NCBI RefSeq assembly: GCF_002105155.1
Contig: NW_019028980.1
Location: forward strand, 1,550,001-1,614,000
Direction: 5' to 3'
Source: Lobosporangium transversale
Lineage: Eukaryota; Mortierellomycota; Mortierellomycetes; Mortierellales; Mortierellaceae
Length of the DNA: 64,000 nucleotides
This document shows positions 24,162 through 36,649 of the stretch, in pieces (within the stretch, counting starts at the first letter, position 1; each line of letters opens with the position of its first letter). The notes under the pieces were generated by a model. It was not told the origin of the DNA, did not search any database, and saw only the letters and a list, made by a program, of their open reading frames with translations. A program made the position numbers and the translations under genes.

Positions 24162-27019
24162 TCAATCCAATGAGATGCCCTCCAAATGCAGAGTATTCAA
24201 AGTAGCGTTAGCCTTGAGCGCCTCTGACAGTGCCATTGTCCCCTCATCCCCTATTGGGTTGCGCCACAAGCCCAAAGTGATCAAAGTCATGTTAACCTTG
24301 AGTGCTTCTGACAGCACTCGAGCTCCTTCGTTTCCAATGGAATTGTAACTTAAGTCCAGAGTCGCTAAAGTAGTGTTGGCCCTGAGTACCTCGGACAGAG
24401 TCAGAGCCCCTTCATCTTCAATTGAGTTAGACTGCAAATTCAAAGTAGTCAAAGTTATGTTGGTTTTAAGTGCCTTTGACAGCGTCAAAATCCCTTCCCT
24501 TCCAATTGAGCTTGCACTCAAGTCCATAGTGGTCAAAGTTGTGTTAGCCATAAGCGCCTCTGATAGCGCCAAAGCTCCCTTATCCCCAATTGAATTGTAT
24601 CTCAGGCTCAAGGTGGCCAAAGTTGCGTTGACTTTAAGTGCCTCTGACAGTACTAGAACTCCTTCCTTCCCAAATGAGTTCTCACTTAAATCTATAACGA
24701 TTAACGATGTGCTAACCTTTAGTGCCTCTGACAGCACCAGAGCTCCTTTCTTTCCGATTGAGTTGCCCTTTAAGTCCAAAATAGTCAAGGTAGTGTTGAT
24801 CTTGAGTACTTCTGAGAGTGCCAGAGTTCCTTCATCCCCAATTTTGTTGTACTGCAAATTCAAAGTCGTCAAAGTCTTGTTAGTCTCAAGCACCTCTGAC
24901 AACGCCAGAGCTCCTTCCTTCCCGATTGAATTGCACCACAAGCCCAAGGTAGTCAAAGTGGTGTTAGCCTTGAGCGCCTCCGATAGTACCACAGTCCCTT
25001 CATTCCCAAGCGAGTTGTTCTTCAAGTCCAAAATAGCCAATGCTGTGTTAGTCTTGAGTGAGCTTGCAAGCTCTAACAGCTCACTGGCTCCAACTGCTTG
25101 AGCGCTCGTCTCAAAGGTTAACTTATGAAGGCGCGACAATTTTCTGGGCCATAAATTGAGAAGTTTTATGAGGTCTGGGGATAGAACAATATAAATCGTT
25201 TTCATATTACTGAGCTCTATGACACGAATAACTGTTTCATATTGCCTGGATGTTGAAAGTACTTTCTTGAGGCTGCTTTCTTGAAGCCGTCCAAGTCCAA
25301 GTCGAAGAGTTGATACACTTGATACCGCCAAAGCATTCTCAAATGCTTCAAGGTCTGTCTCCGTCCAATCCCAGCCAAACGTGGCATATAGCTCGTAAAC
25401 ACGTCTTGCGTTGGTTAAGGCATTGAAGAACCTTTTAGCCCCGTCTTCTGATTTCAATGTGATAATCAATTTTCCAAGATGCGAGTCGTACTTGCCACTG
25501 TTCGTCTTCACTGCATATTCAAAAACTTTCTGTTCTTCTTCATTATACATCGAACGACAGTGATCGAAACATCTCCATTTGAGATGACCTGCTTCGGCCA
25601 TGATCCTGTACAGGTTGCCAAAGTGCCTGCCTAAATCATTAATTCGAAAAGACGCTCCCAGCTGTTGGAGATCAACTCCTTTAAGCCTTTCATAGCCATC
25701 GATTGTAGTAATGTTGCTCAAGTCTGGATCCTCCTTAGAGAGTGCTTCCATATAGTCGATTGAACAATCGATACCAGCATCCATCAAATTTGGGGATGGT
25801 GCCAGAGATGTAGACGAGGTCATTCCTAACTTGAGCCACTTTAAAAGGATAAACATGTGCTTTCCGTACTTGCGGAAGAATTCTGTGCTGCTTCGGATCT
25901 CATATCCATCATGTTTGGTGATATGGAGTGGCTTCTGACTATTCTTGCTTGTCATTGCAGTGTGATCTCCACATTCACATAGGAAATGAACACGAATTTT
26001 GTTCTTCAAGACATTCGTTGGATCCCACTTGGTGTGATCGACAGGTAGAATGATAAACAGTCGAGGAATTACGTATTCGTGGAGCTCAACGTTCTGCGTA
26101 AGGATAGCATGGACATACTTTTGAAGGTTAGCGAGCTTGTCAGGGCCTTGATGTTGTATTTTGTCATCCTTCTCTTTGGTTTCCACTTGCATTTTAGCCT
26201 TCTTCTCTTGCAGTTTAAGCATCTCACTTTCCTTCTCTTTAGTCTCCAATACCAGATTAGGCATCTTGTCTTTCAGTTTATGCAGCTCGCTGTCCTTTTC
26301 TTTGGTTTCCAACAGCAGATTAGCCACCTTGTCATCCTTCTCTTTGGCCTCCAAGAGCACATCTGCAACCTTCTCAAGGTTAGAGTTGATCACCTCGATA
26401 TATGCATTGTTGCGTGTAGTAAGGAACGGATTGAAAGAGTGAATCAAGTTTGATAATGGTAAAAGAGTATCCTGGGAGGCCTGCTTTGACGACTTTCCCA
26501 ATGTAGGCAAGTGGATGACGGTGTTGTGATTGCTGTTATTGCAGCTACAGTTGGTATTGTCAGTGTTGGTATTTGTGCTGGTGTTGGTGTCGATACTGGT
26601 GTTGCTGGTGTTGGCGTTGCTAGCTTCAGTGCTGCTGCTGCTGTTGTCACCGTTACCTAACTGCGGCGCTTCTGTAATGACATCCAGGATCTTGTAAGGA
26701 TAGAATCCAATGCATGGTGGCTCGACTCTAACAAGAAGACAGATATATGCCAGATTGAGCGTCTTCATTTATTTTTCAAAGATGGTTGATAAAGCACACC
26801 ATAATCAGTAGCATACCTGTTCCCATTAGGGTCTATGAGGAATGGAATAGGAAGTTCCTCCAGCTTGAATCGCTGTGCATCTGGAAACACATCCCGAATG
26901 TCTTGCAGACTCACATGGCAGGCTGAGTTGCCATTGCTTGCGAAGGTAGAAGCAATTCTGACACAAACTTTCTCAACTATGCCAGCCCTTCGGAATTGTT
27001 GGTATTGATGCTCTGTCAT
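24162..27019 (-). CDS. LRR family copy 1: N-module, coiled coil, RI-type LRR protein (intact)
   Basis: Exon 1 is 27019-26817 and exon 2 is 26727-24162, joined by a phase-2 intron (GTATGC...TTAG), giving 922 residues. Exon 1 plus the first ~20 residues of exon 2 form an ~85-residue N-terminal module ending in YPYKILDVIT. Next come an Asn/Thr/Ser-rich linker and a coiled coil with a repeated LLE(A/T)KEKD heptad-like unit (about residues 160-235). A conserved domain follows, with PRLFIILPVDHTKW, FLCECGDHTA and EFFRKYGKHMFILL. The C-terminal ~300 residues are about eleven 28-residue LRRs of ribonuclease-inhibitor type (LxxLxLxxNSIGxEGALALSEALK). The fold suits protein recognition in the cytosol. 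The family is unnamed to me; an innate-immunity or allorecognition role is inference. Confidence 0.85.
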
Positions 27020-28625
27020 GTCGGTAATTACTCAATGGAATATTCATTTCTCTTTGATTAACGAATAATGAAGCCTCTCTCTCTTTTTATTTTTTTATTT
27101 TATTTTATTTATTTTTTATTTTTTTAATTTTACTTACTACATGTGCCTTTCCCTTGACTTCTGCAGCTCTTGATTAACAAGTGGTCTTAAGCCCTAGAGT
27201 TACTATTGAAAAGAACAAATAAAAGTCATATTTAGCACGTTACACTTAAGAGACGATTCAATGATACACCTTTGCCACCCCTTTCTCTTAGTAGACATTT
27301 AAAGTACAGTAGTACAGGAACAACGATAGGGACGTGTACAAAAGGACAAGCGTTCATACCTGTTGGTTCGAAATCTAGTAGAGACAGCCGATAGCTCAGT
27401 TTGTTTTCGTACTTTAGTTGAAAGGAGAGAACCAAAGAGTTTTTCGGTGAACTTAGAGCCGATTTATGGTTTTAGACGCTCTTGAGTATGATCAATATAC
27501 GGCTTCTTCATGAACGACATCCTGAAGACATCTTAAAGATACTACTTGGTCTCCGGCACCACACCGGGTTCGCTCTGGTTTTTCATTGCCCTTTTGAGTA
27601 CAGACCATTTTGATCTTGTGAAAAAGGAAATACGTTGCTTAATCAACACCTTTCAGACATGGAAATACCATCGATATTGTAACGACCCCATTCTGCAGCC
27701 AATGTCATCTTTGCCTCCCCTGCTGCCCCTCTAGCTATTAGGTCTGCTATCTCGTCTCTATAACTTTGTGCTCAAACTAGTATTCTCCAACAATGCACTG
27801 TTGAATACGAATTGGGTGACATGTTTCCTTGCATCTTTGTAATAATCGATTTGAATCTGCGAAAGCTACTGATTACATTCAGAGTATGATGGAGATACTT
27901 ATGTCACTCAAAGCCAAGGCCTTGACTCTCGTACAAACCAGGAAGAACAGACCAACTTCATTGCTCTGGACTGCCGTGTTTGTGGCGCGCAAGGTACTGA
28001 TTTAGGAAACTCCCAAAAACTCTAACCCAAGGGAAAATACGAGCCTCCATCTTTATAGAAATATTTAACTGGTATGACCGAACTGTAGGCCCTGACTGAG
28101 CGAGTAAATTGAGTCAAAAAAGTAGATGAATACACTTGATGGTGCGGTGGTTTGTATGGTTTGAAGATGATCGCATCCTTGCAATGATAAACTTTGGTCG
28201 GGACAGTATGGTACTTCCTCCGGGACCTATTAGATCCTTTTCTTGCCCATACTTTAGCTCAATGCTCTCCTATACATGCTTGAGCAAGACAACATGGAAA
28301 CCCTTGCAGACCCGTACGCAATTTCGAGATTTTTATTTTTCTTTTTTTTTGCCAAGAAAGATGCTCATGGCTTCGACCAATTCGACTAATTCAGAAATGT
28401 TCATTGACTGAAGATGCACGTTGCGATCGAATTGTCAAAATGGAGGCATCCATTCAGTGATTGTAGGAAGAAACACCTGAACAAAGCCGATGATGTTATT
28501 GAGTGCACATGTTCCAATTTGGTGGCGCACTTGCCAAGACAAGACTGGGGCTTAAGAGAAATGCTGACATGTTAAACCATAAAATGACTGCCCAAGATAG
28601 ACGCGTCGCGCGTAACTATTGGCTT

Positions 28626-28652
28626 CACGTGACAAAATATGCCTATTTAAGG
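28626..28652 (+). promoter_or_regulatory. CACGTG box and TATA-like element upstream of unit B gene
   Basis: A CACGTG E-box (28626-28631) is followed by CTATTTAAGG about 15 bases later. A pyrimidine-rich stretch then leads to the start codon about 90 bases downstream. The same arrangement is kept at 47580 and, inverted, near 58663. A basal promoter role is inferred. Confidence 0.5.
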
Positions 28653-28742
28653 CTTGATTTTAGCTTCCAACAACCTGAACACTTCTTCAACTTTTCCTTT
28701 CTCTACCAACTGAATTCCCAATAGTTCATTCAGAAAAAAAAA

Positions 28743-29429
28743 ATGCATTCCATTGGTAAACGCAAAGAACCTTCTGGCAGCCCTACTCTGCGTGACATTC
28801 AAAGCTCAAAGAGACAACGAAATGAAAAGACACAGGGAGAAGAAGAAATAGAAGATAACCAATATAACATGACAAGCACCACAATAACAATGCTGGCTAC
28901 CTCATCATCAACTACTACGGTATCATACTCCACAGGGAAACGCAAAGAGCCTTCTGGCAGCCCTTTACAGCATGATATTCAAGTGTCAAAGAAACAGCGA
29001 AACGAAAAGACACAAGAACAAGAGGAAATAGAAGACAACCACTATACCATGACAAGCTCGAGCACAAAAGTAGTAACAGCAACAACGACTGCTCCATCGT
29101 CAGCTATTGCGGTATCGCACTTTGTTGCCGCCTCAGGGTTCGTTTCTCATCATGTTGCTGTTAAGAAGGCCGAACCAAATACAAACAACAATATTGGTGG
29201 CAACAACAGTGGCGTCAAGCATGACGCCACCAAAACCTCAACAGCTTCGACTTCGAATAATGGTGCCTCATCGTCCTCATCATGGAGGCGAACATTCAAG
29301 TATGACAGCAGCAACCCTACCAGAGTACAGAGAACGTTTATATATGATCCAGTAACCTCGACTACCTTCATCTTAACCTCTTCAATGTTCATGTGCGGGT
29401 ATAAAGCAACAAGAATATCCAAAGAGTAA
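28743..29429 (+). CDS. Unit B protein, copy 1: NLS-rich, unknown function
   Basis: This is a single-exon gene of 228 codons. The N-terminal half is an internal duplication of a ~45-residue block, each half starting with GKRKEPSGSP and containing a basic SK(R/K)QRNEKTQ patch and an acidic EEIEDN stretch. The basic patches look like nuclear localisation signals. A Ser/Thr/Asn-rich linker leads to a C-terminal segment, WRRTFKYDSSNP then RTFIYDPVTSTTFILTSS, which reads as two related beta-strand motifs. Copies at 47697-48401 and 57842-58546 keep the frame despite an in-frame insertion in the linker (GSTNKD), which argues that the protein is real. I do not recognise the family. Confidence 0.65.
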   Translation: MHSIGKRKEPSGSPTLRDIQSSKRQRNEKTQGEEEIEDNQYNMTSTTITMLATSSSTTTVSYSTGKRKEPSGSPLQHDIQVSKKQRNEKTQEQEEIEDNHYTMTSSSTKVVTATTTAPSSAIAVSHFVAASGFVSHHVAVKKAEPNTNNNIGGNNSGVKHDATKTSTASTSNNGASSSSSWRRTFKYDSSNPTRVQRTFIYDPVTSTTFILTSSMFMCGYKATRISKE

Positions 29430-29476
29430 TAAGCCAGACCATGTATTACTGGAAATGGCCTGGATATTCCTCTCAA

Positions 29477-29519
<43 letters not shown>

Positions 29520-30245
29520 CTCTCATTTCGTATGATTGTTTTGTATTGTGAAAAAAAAGAGACAAAATTACTCAGATTTCTTCATATACCAGTATATAGT
29601 GTTAAGCCTTTGAAAGGTTTGTTTTAATTGCTATAATAAAATTATCTTTTGTCTCTCTAAGCTATTACAAACAGTATTTTTTATTTTCTCAATGCTCGCT
29701 ACATGGTGATCCAATGCTCCCTTCTTTCTACGGCTTCAATTAGGCCAGACTTGGTCCGCCATCTTCCGAATGAAACGTGTAAGAGCATCAATGAGCCTGC
29801 TGATCCGCTTTTCTATATCATTTGTCCGCACTACTTGATTCTCTTGCTTCCCATTCATTTTCTCATAAACATTCTTCTTAGGACTACCTCTACTGGGCAG
29901 TTTAGACTTGGACCCCGTTGATGATATCCAGGTATGGGAAAATCAATAATCTTAAAGAATCTGCTTTGAAGTCGGGCGAAGATCAGCTATAACCCCTTTG
30001 GGTTTCGGGTCTGTTCACCATTTTGCCACTGTAATACATTACTATCCCTCTTTGCATGTATCCTTGATGTATTACGGACTGTACCTCGCGTATTAGGGAG
30101 AAAATAAAATAGTCAGCTATTGACTAAGAGGGAGATGGACTCGTATCGCTGCAGTGCTGAACTGCACCGCTTGGCAGCGAGACTTTCACGCCTTTACTGG
30201 CTTTTACAACTGTCAAATACCTCTCTTGCCTTCGTTTAGTTACTT

Positions 30246-31060
30246 GAAGCCTTGCCAACCTTGATCGAAACTGTAGGGTGAGCCTGTTCATATCATTCGC
30301 GCCGGTGCTCATAGTAGTGACAATAGACTATTTGTGCCGTGCTCTCTTGTCATTTTATACTCTTTTTTTTTATGCTATGACTCCCAAAATACCTTCATGC
30401 TTCTTTCGTCCAATTGCGCACTCTAACCTTAGTCAAACAGACACATGGATCCTGGGAGCCTCATACACTGTATTCTCGGATGTCAGAGTCAGATACTTGA
30501 TCACATGGTTTACGCTAACAACAATGTGTACTAAAGACACATCGCCAGCCTCTATGATAAAAGCTGATTTGCCAGTTTGAAGGAAGCCTCGTAGCAGACT
30601 ATTTTTGTAATCACTTGTCGTGTTTCAGCAAAAAAATGGCTTGTTTGTAGTTCGTATTCTGACTATTGACAGTCGGTTCATAAGGAATACGACAAACATA
30701 ACAAACATAATAATGCTCAAGCAACTAGGTTGCTATGGCCTTCATCTGAATCCCATCCTATTTACCCAGTTCTTTTTATGTTTAACTCACAGCGGAAATG
30801 GCATGATCATATTCCAGAATAAATAGGAAGATTAGGTCAGGAGTTTCTATTGAACAGGATTGCTGCCGCGTGACCCAATTGTGAGTGGCTACTATTCGGT
30901 CGTCAGGCAATACAAAAGACGATACCACTTATTATATAGCCTGAAAATATAATCAGTTTAAAAAGGTTTCAGTTTTAATATTCATGAGCTTGGAGCACTT
31001 GGATAGGTCCTACTTTCTCCAACTATCAACTTCAGTTTGGCCCGCGGCCTTCTGATGCTG
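30246..31060. other. Unassigned accessory DNA
   Basis: This lies between unit B and the Sel1 gene. One 100-codon frame at 30278-30580 has no convincing family match. No gene is called. Confidence 0.4.
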
Positions 31061-32584
31061 CTATTTTGCTTTAATAAGGTCTTTAGGAACGCCCTTTTCA
31101 AATCGATACATATAACCAATAGCGCCTTGAGCATCAACACATCCTTGATCGGCCCCTTTGAGATACCAGTCAAAGGCTTTCGAATAGTCCTGTGAAACTC
31201 CTATGCCGTGGTAGTACATGTAACCAAGGTTATTCTGAGCGATAGCATTTCCGTGGTTGGCTGCCTTGAGATACCAGTCGACAGCTTCTGAATAGTTCTG
31301 TGACACTCCTTTACCACGAGAATACATGTAACCTAGATTGTTCTGAGCATCAGTATGTCCTTGGTTGGCTGCCCTATAGAGCCAATAGGTAGCTTTCGAA
31401 TAGTCATGGGAACTAAGGTACATGTAACCTAAGTTGTTCTGAGCGGCAATCCCGCCTTGGTTGGCTGCCTTGAGGCACCAGTCGAGAGCTTTCGAATAGC
31501 TCTGTAAAACTCCTTTGCCATAAAAATACATGTAGCCTAGATTACTCTGAGCGATGAGATTCCCCTGGCTGGCTGCTTTGAGGTACCAATCAACAGCAAT
31601 CGAATAGTCTTGTAAAACACCCCTGCCATGTTCGTACATGCAGCCTAAATTACTCTGAGCTGCGCTATTTCCTTGGTCGGCTGCCTTGGTAAACCAGTCG
31701 ATAGCTCTCGAATAGTCCTGTGAGACTCCTCTACCATGATAGTACACGTAACCTAGATGAGCCTGGGCGCTGGGATCCCAAAGAGCTCGCTGAGTTAACC
31801 AATCTGGAGGGCTGGACGGAGTCTCTGAACATCCTCTGACCTCTTCAATGTAATAACTATAGTCCCAGCGATTGGAGGGTATATTGTCTATGCTTCCTAA
31901 TTGGGACACCCCACCAAGCGGCGCTGCCATCAACTCTGCACTCTCTTCAACTGCTGGTGCTGTCGAAGCTGTAGATTCGCTACTCGGAACACCTTCTAAA
32001 GAGAGCGCAACGCCTGTTGAAGAAGCTACGCCGTCTTGTCTTCCGGAGGGAACTTTCATATCTGTTTCGAAGCTTTTGGTGTTATTGCTGACAGCACTAG
32101 GGGCGAGAAACTCATAGGATCCTTCTGTAGCTGGTTCTTCCTTAATTTCTTGAGGTAAGATTGATTCTGAACATGGCTCTCTTGGGTTGTTTGCTTTTAG
32201 GGAAACAACCATGTCCAGTATGGTATCAGGTTCTGCACGGATTCGAAGTGGTTTCAGACTAAAATTATTGTTGCGATATTGACATGGATTTGAGCTTACA
32301 CCAAAAAGCAATTGGCTTCACAAATGTCGTTGCGGTCATTTATTTTACCATAGTCATCCTTACTATTCAAATTTATCATCCGTGAGAAAAGATAAAGTTA
32401 CTCTCCCTTGCTTAATGTGAACTGCATCCTTATAAGAATATATGATGTCGTTCCAGAGTACGATGTGCTGCTGTGCTTTATGGTCAAATCGAGCTTCTAC
32501 GTATTGGATATCTGATACTGGAGTGGATGATCCATCCAAGCTAACAAGGCGGAATGCCTGAAACTTTTTCTCAGCAAGTATCAT
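31061..32584 (-). CDS. Sel1-repeat protein, copy a
   Basis: Exon 1 is 32584-32364 and exon 2 is 32258-31061, with a phase-2 intron (GTAAGG...TTTTAG), giving 472 residues. The start is MILAEKKFQAFRLV, which aligns with the start of copy b; an upstream Leu-rich in-frame stretch comes from a CT-rich repeat and is treated as 5' UTR. The N-terminal module ends in LKPLRIRAEPDTILDMVV. A ~130-residue Ser/Thr/Glu-rich linker follows, then seven Sel1 repeats of ~36 residues (AQxNLGYMYYHGxGVxQDYSKAxDWYxKAAxQGN). Sel1 repeats are alpha-alpha solenoids that bind proteins. The same N-module with an intron at the same position occurs in the LRR proteins of this window. Confidence 0.85.
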
Positions 32585-32636
32585 GATCGGTAGTTCTGCT
32601 GTTTTTTGTATTTGTGGTGTCTGAAGAGAAGATGGT

Positions 32637-32700
32637 AAGAGGAGAAGAAGGAGAGAAAGAAGGAGGGAAAGAAGGAGGGAAAGAAGGAGGTTGAGAAGAA
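32637..32700. repeat. GAAGGAGGGAAA minisatellite
   Basis: This purine-rich tandem repeat of about 12 bases lies in the presumed 5' UTR of Sel1 copy a. It is absent or far shorter at the equivalent place in copy b (39960-40036). Confidence 0.75.
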
Positions 32701-33128
32701 TGACGGCAAAAGGGAGCTGATGAAGCCATTTATTCGCTCTTTTCCCCACACAATAGCCATCCCTAGTTCATTTGGTTTGATTCTGCTTGTGGCATATTAA
32801 GGGGTGACAATGGTTGCCTGTGCAACTCGGTGAAACAAATCCAAGTGGATGAAAGCACAGAATTGTTGAAGACAAATCAAAAGAACTGAGGGCGGCTAAC
32901 CGAACTAAAGGAAGAGGCAATGTCGGTTTAAACTGATCCTCTGCAATGAACAACCACTTGCTATTCGTTTCAATGCTATTGTCCCAAGCCAATTCGTATG
33001 CGATTTAGTCTGTTCTTACGTTATAGCCATTATGGAAATATATATCTTGGAAGGGCTCTATATCAGATTGCGAAGTAATTTTTTTTTTTTTTTTTTTTTT
33101 TACTACATCTACCAACAAGCACAGTTGC

Positions 33129-34616
33129 CTAATAATCGATGAGTTCTCTGTGTGGACAATTGTCCTTGACCCATGCCCGATCATCGGGTTGTACCTTCTG
33201 CTGCCGATCCCCTCTATAGTCTAACGTTTTCAGGCTCCTGAAGTTGATGAGTTCATCCAAACCTACTCTCAACCTCAAGTCCAGTGTTCGCTTTCCATAA
33301 CCAAATGATCCCGACGTCAATTTGAGATATCGCAGTTGAGTCAGCTTGGCTAGCTGTCTATACACGATGCACTGCTTCTCCATACCTTCTACAGTCTCTT
33401 TGTCGACATCAGCCTTGAGATAGATGGCCATGGCGATGAGGCCAGTGCTGACCCACTGTGCGCCATTGACAATTTCTGTCACTGTGATTATCGGAGTCGA
33501 TAATTGCTTCAGGTGCGGACAATTGGTCAAGATCGCTTGAACAATACCGCCAGCCTTGTTGTTTTTTGTTCTGAACGCCAATGACTCGATTGTATCGCAA
33601 AGTTTCCGAAGCCTTGTCTTCCGTACCATGCGTCCACCATCCAAAATCATTTGCTTATCTGCTAGCAGTTCTTACAATGAGAGCTGGCCGAAATCACAAT
33701 CTAGGGCATCAAACTGTTTTAGAGAAGTCATCTGTCTGAGAAGCGTCGCCGTATCCTCGTCTGTTACGTCCATGCCTTCTAATGAGAGGTCTGTTAAATT
33801 TGTCACTGTCCAAGGATACTGAAGGAAGACTGGTTTGTAGAAATCGTCGATTGCTCGTTGCTTAATTTGAGTAGGAAGATAGTATGCAGAAAATCTCAGT
33901 TGAATCAACCCTAAGCATCTTTTAGTCCATATGCCAAGACATCCCATTGACGAATACGGATGTAGAGGGTTGAGTATTTGGATCCCATGAAGGCGCAATG
34001 TGCGCATTCTTGGGAAATTAAATTCGCCGCTCAGAAAGTTATCAGGCAGCTGAGAGATGGACATGCGATCCAAACTCAAGCGCCTTACTTTCTTGCAGAC
34101 CTTGAAGAAAACGTCTACTGTATCACTATCTACATGTACCTGAGAAATAATAAGGATCCTAAGATGGGTGCATTCCAGTAGTGCTTCCCAGAATCCTGGA
34201 CTTGGCCTGGCGTTGCTGAAAAACTGAGCGGTACAGGTAAAGCTGGCGATTGTAGAGCTGTGAGTCTTGATAAAGTTCGATAGTGGACTCAGTTCGGAGA
34301 GATTCCATAGGGTTGGTTCATCCATGAGACATCCGATGAGCCGGAGACGATTGCAACCCTGTAATGACATGAACTGTTTTGGTAAGACATGTTGAAATTC
34401 AATTTCCTCAATATACTTCTTGCGCTTTTCCGGGACTTCACCAGTAGGATAGGCTCGGTCAGGCGCGACAATTATTCTTCTATATACGGAGATAAGTGAA
34501 TCATGAAAAGCCTTGGAGACGCGAAGACATCTCATGAGCTCATTTCGATGGAGGGATCTCCCAATAATTAAGATGATTACTGGAATCTCCAACGGATTTA
34601 AATGAATCTTGACCAT
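33129..34616 (-). CDS. F-box/LRR-like protein, possibly interrupted
   Basis: The N terminus (NPLEIPVIILIIGRSLHRNELMRCLRVSKAF, given here as its start and spirit) has the usual F-box-like spacing seen in large fungal F-box/LRR families. About 400 residues of irregular LRRs follow. The frame is open from 34616 to a TAA at 33674-33672 and then stays open in the same frame to 33129. Either this is a premature stop and the gene is broken, or a 63-base intron is removed: a GTAAGA donor lies at the stop itself and a CAAG acceptor 63 bases on restores the frame (LSL to LRKLCDTIESL). No clear branch site is seen. F-box proteins commonly select substrates for SCF ubiquitin ligases; the partner here is unknown. 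Confidence 0.55.
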
Positions 34617-35503
34617 GCTGCAAAAGTATGGAAGGATGACGGCCACTTATAGAAACGAATGTTGTTCAGGTCTCTGTAGCATGTCCACGTCGTGAAATTT
34701 TATACATGCACGACAAGGAGAAAAAACTTTGCCACCTAGCCCATGCCAATGTGTCAACGTGCTCAATAACTCTACAATACATGCAGCTCTTCACTCTTCA
34801 GCCCTTTTCGTTTGACGAGGACCATGTCTGGATTTTAGGGCTCCAGCTCTCAGTACAAAGCCAATGTTCATACACTGGCGCTTAGTGAAGTCCCATATGT
34901 TAAGTCAAGCTTGACTTGCATTTCAGATTCCTTTGCCGTTCAATAATCAGCTTTCGCTCATCTTTGATAACTTATAATACTTGGAATCCAGTGGATTCGG
35001 TCCAGAGCAGACCACAGCATACCGCCATTCAGGTATTTCTGTCACCGCGACTAAGAGTCCATGCAGAATTATTAAAAGTAGTGTAATTAGACGAAGATCT
35101 TGGGGTATACCTTTTCTTGTTGACGTCTTGTTTAACGATTAACGCCTCGATTGGATTACAGAGCCAGCCTGTTTGGCTGTTAGAGCATAGGACTCTAAGA
35201 AGCTTGACTGAGTCACCTGGCACTTCCTCATTTCCATCGTTGGATCAAAGAAGAGGAGGCGACTCTATTCAGTTCTTCAAAAGAGAAAGTCGCAAAAAGG
35301 AGGCGAAGCCGAGAGGATAATAATGTGCAAAGTCTTGAGCAGATCAACGTTAATTTGAATGCAACAGTCATACTTTAAATTAAAATCAAAACAATCGCGT
35401 TTCACACGCGCTCCACGAATGCTTTTTTTCTGAAATCAAAGCAAGAAGCAACATTGCCATTACAAGGATCCTCATCGTCTACACATTTTGAACATCCGGC
35501 ATC
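34617..35503. other. Divergent intergenic region
   Basis: This is the upstream region shared by the F-box-like gene (-) and the SANT gene (+). No conserved element is recognised and short open frames have no family features. Confidence 0.45.
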
Positions 35504-36649
35504 ATGGAAATAAATCAGGAGCAGTTACCCTCTTCTTCCTCTATTCTTCATCCCACTTCCACTTCTTCTTCTTCTTCTCCTTCCCCTTCTCCTTCTCCTG
35601 CATCACCAAAACCAGAACGAGTCTTTGATGCACGACAGAGACGGATTAATGAAATTCGTCTCAAATTTTGCATTCGAGATGAGTTCCCTATTACTAAAAA
35701 CATGATCCATCCTGATGGTACTCTTAACCAGGAGTAAGTAGAAGTAGCGTTCATTTACCTGCTCTTTTTTTTTTTTTTTTTTTTTTTTTTGGAGTATCTG
35801 TTAACCAGGGATGAAGGAGAACGCGTCGGCTTGAAGATAACAATCATAACTATATTGCTGTTTCCATCATTATTATTGTTTCCTCTTTTATCAAGTTATT
35901 TCCGTCCGCCTAGAGGCAGTAAACCTGTTGAAGTGGCCAGGAAATGGACAGATAAGGAGCGCGAACTTCTTATAAAGGGGATTGAGAAGTATGGCATTGG
36001 ACATTTCAGAGAGATCTCTGAGGAATTCTTACCGTTATGGGTAAAATCGCTTTCTTATTTATTCATGATTTATTTCCGCATAATGTAAAATGTAGATCAA
36101 ATTTATGCACATCTCTCGTCCATGTTTAACTGACTATTACTATTATTACTATTATTATTATTGCTATTATTCTTATCAAATATCGGATGCAGAGTGGAAA
36201 TGATCTTCGTATCAAAACTATGAGACTTGTTGGTCGTCAGAATTTGCAGCTTTACAAGGATTGGAAGGGCAATGAACAGGACCTGGCCAGAGAGTTTGAA
36301 CTGAACAAGGCAATCGGACTTAAATATGGCGCATGGAAAGCAGGAACATTGGTCGCGGACGATGACGGATTGGTTGCAAAAGCGATTGAGGAACAATGGC
36401 CTGGTAGCAACAGTGGGACTGGAAAGACGACAGCGGTCATTGGCATTAGCTCTGAAGAGAATTCTGAAGTTTCGACTCCTTTAAATGATGAAGATGTAGA
36501 TATGGAGGTAAGAATCATCCATTAGTAATCCACATTTGATTTTTTTTTTTATTTTTATTTTTTTTTAAAAAAAGAGTATTTTACTAAAAAACAGAAAACT
36601 TCTTTCAAATGATAAAAATAGTAAAAAAGATGTTTTTTTTTAGACATAG
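35504..36649 (+). CDS. SANT/Myb-domain protein
   Basis: Proposed exons are 35504-35733, 35896-36040, 36193-36507 and a tiny last exon 36644-36649 (Thr then stop), about 231 residues. The N terminus is Ser/Pro-rich. The core (EVARKWTDKERELLIKGIEK, then YGIGHFREISEEFLPLW) has the tryptophan and aromatic spacing of a SANT/Myb repeat. It continues across intron 3 into a basic helix (IKTMRLVGRQNLQLYKDW) suited to DNA or histone binding. The acceptor at 35894-35895 is chosen because the nearer AG would add a hydrophobic segment alien to this kind of protein. An AATAAA at 36669-36674 supports an end near 36649, but an alternative last exon starting near 36593 (KTSFK) cannot be excluded. Confidence 0.7.

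Larger units (their letters stand above)
27310..30245 (+). repeat. Unit B, copy 1 (dispersed ~2.9 kb duplication)
   Basis: The block matches 46247-49222 in direct orientation and 57021-59733 inverted, with few differences. It contains the small NLS-rich gene at 28743-29429. Flanking sequence on both sides is unrelated between copies 1 and 2, so the boundaries are sharp junctions. No terminal inverted repeats, LTRs or transposase were seen, so it looks like a segmental duplication rather than a known transposon. Confidence 0.8.

Noticed and set aside
27355-27400. tRNA- or SINE-like boxes (ggttcgaaatc and tagctcagtttg), also at 46300
   Set aside because: The B-box-like sequence precedes the A-box-like one, and no cloverleaf can be drawn.
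27546-27734. 62-codon frame conserved between unit B copies 1 and 2
   Set aside because: DNA identity of the copies is so high that an open short frame is expected to persist; no motif supports it.
30278-30580. Possible Ty1/copia-like protease relic (TWILGASYTVFSD resembles WILDSGA)
   Set aside because: The key DSG is missing, no reverse transcriptase, integrase or LTR lies nearby, and the match is too short.
32585-32749. Leu-rich N-terminal extension of Sel1 copy a as a signal peptide
   Set aside because: It is the translation of a purine/pyrimidine minisatellite absent from copy b; the shared start is the ATG at 32584.
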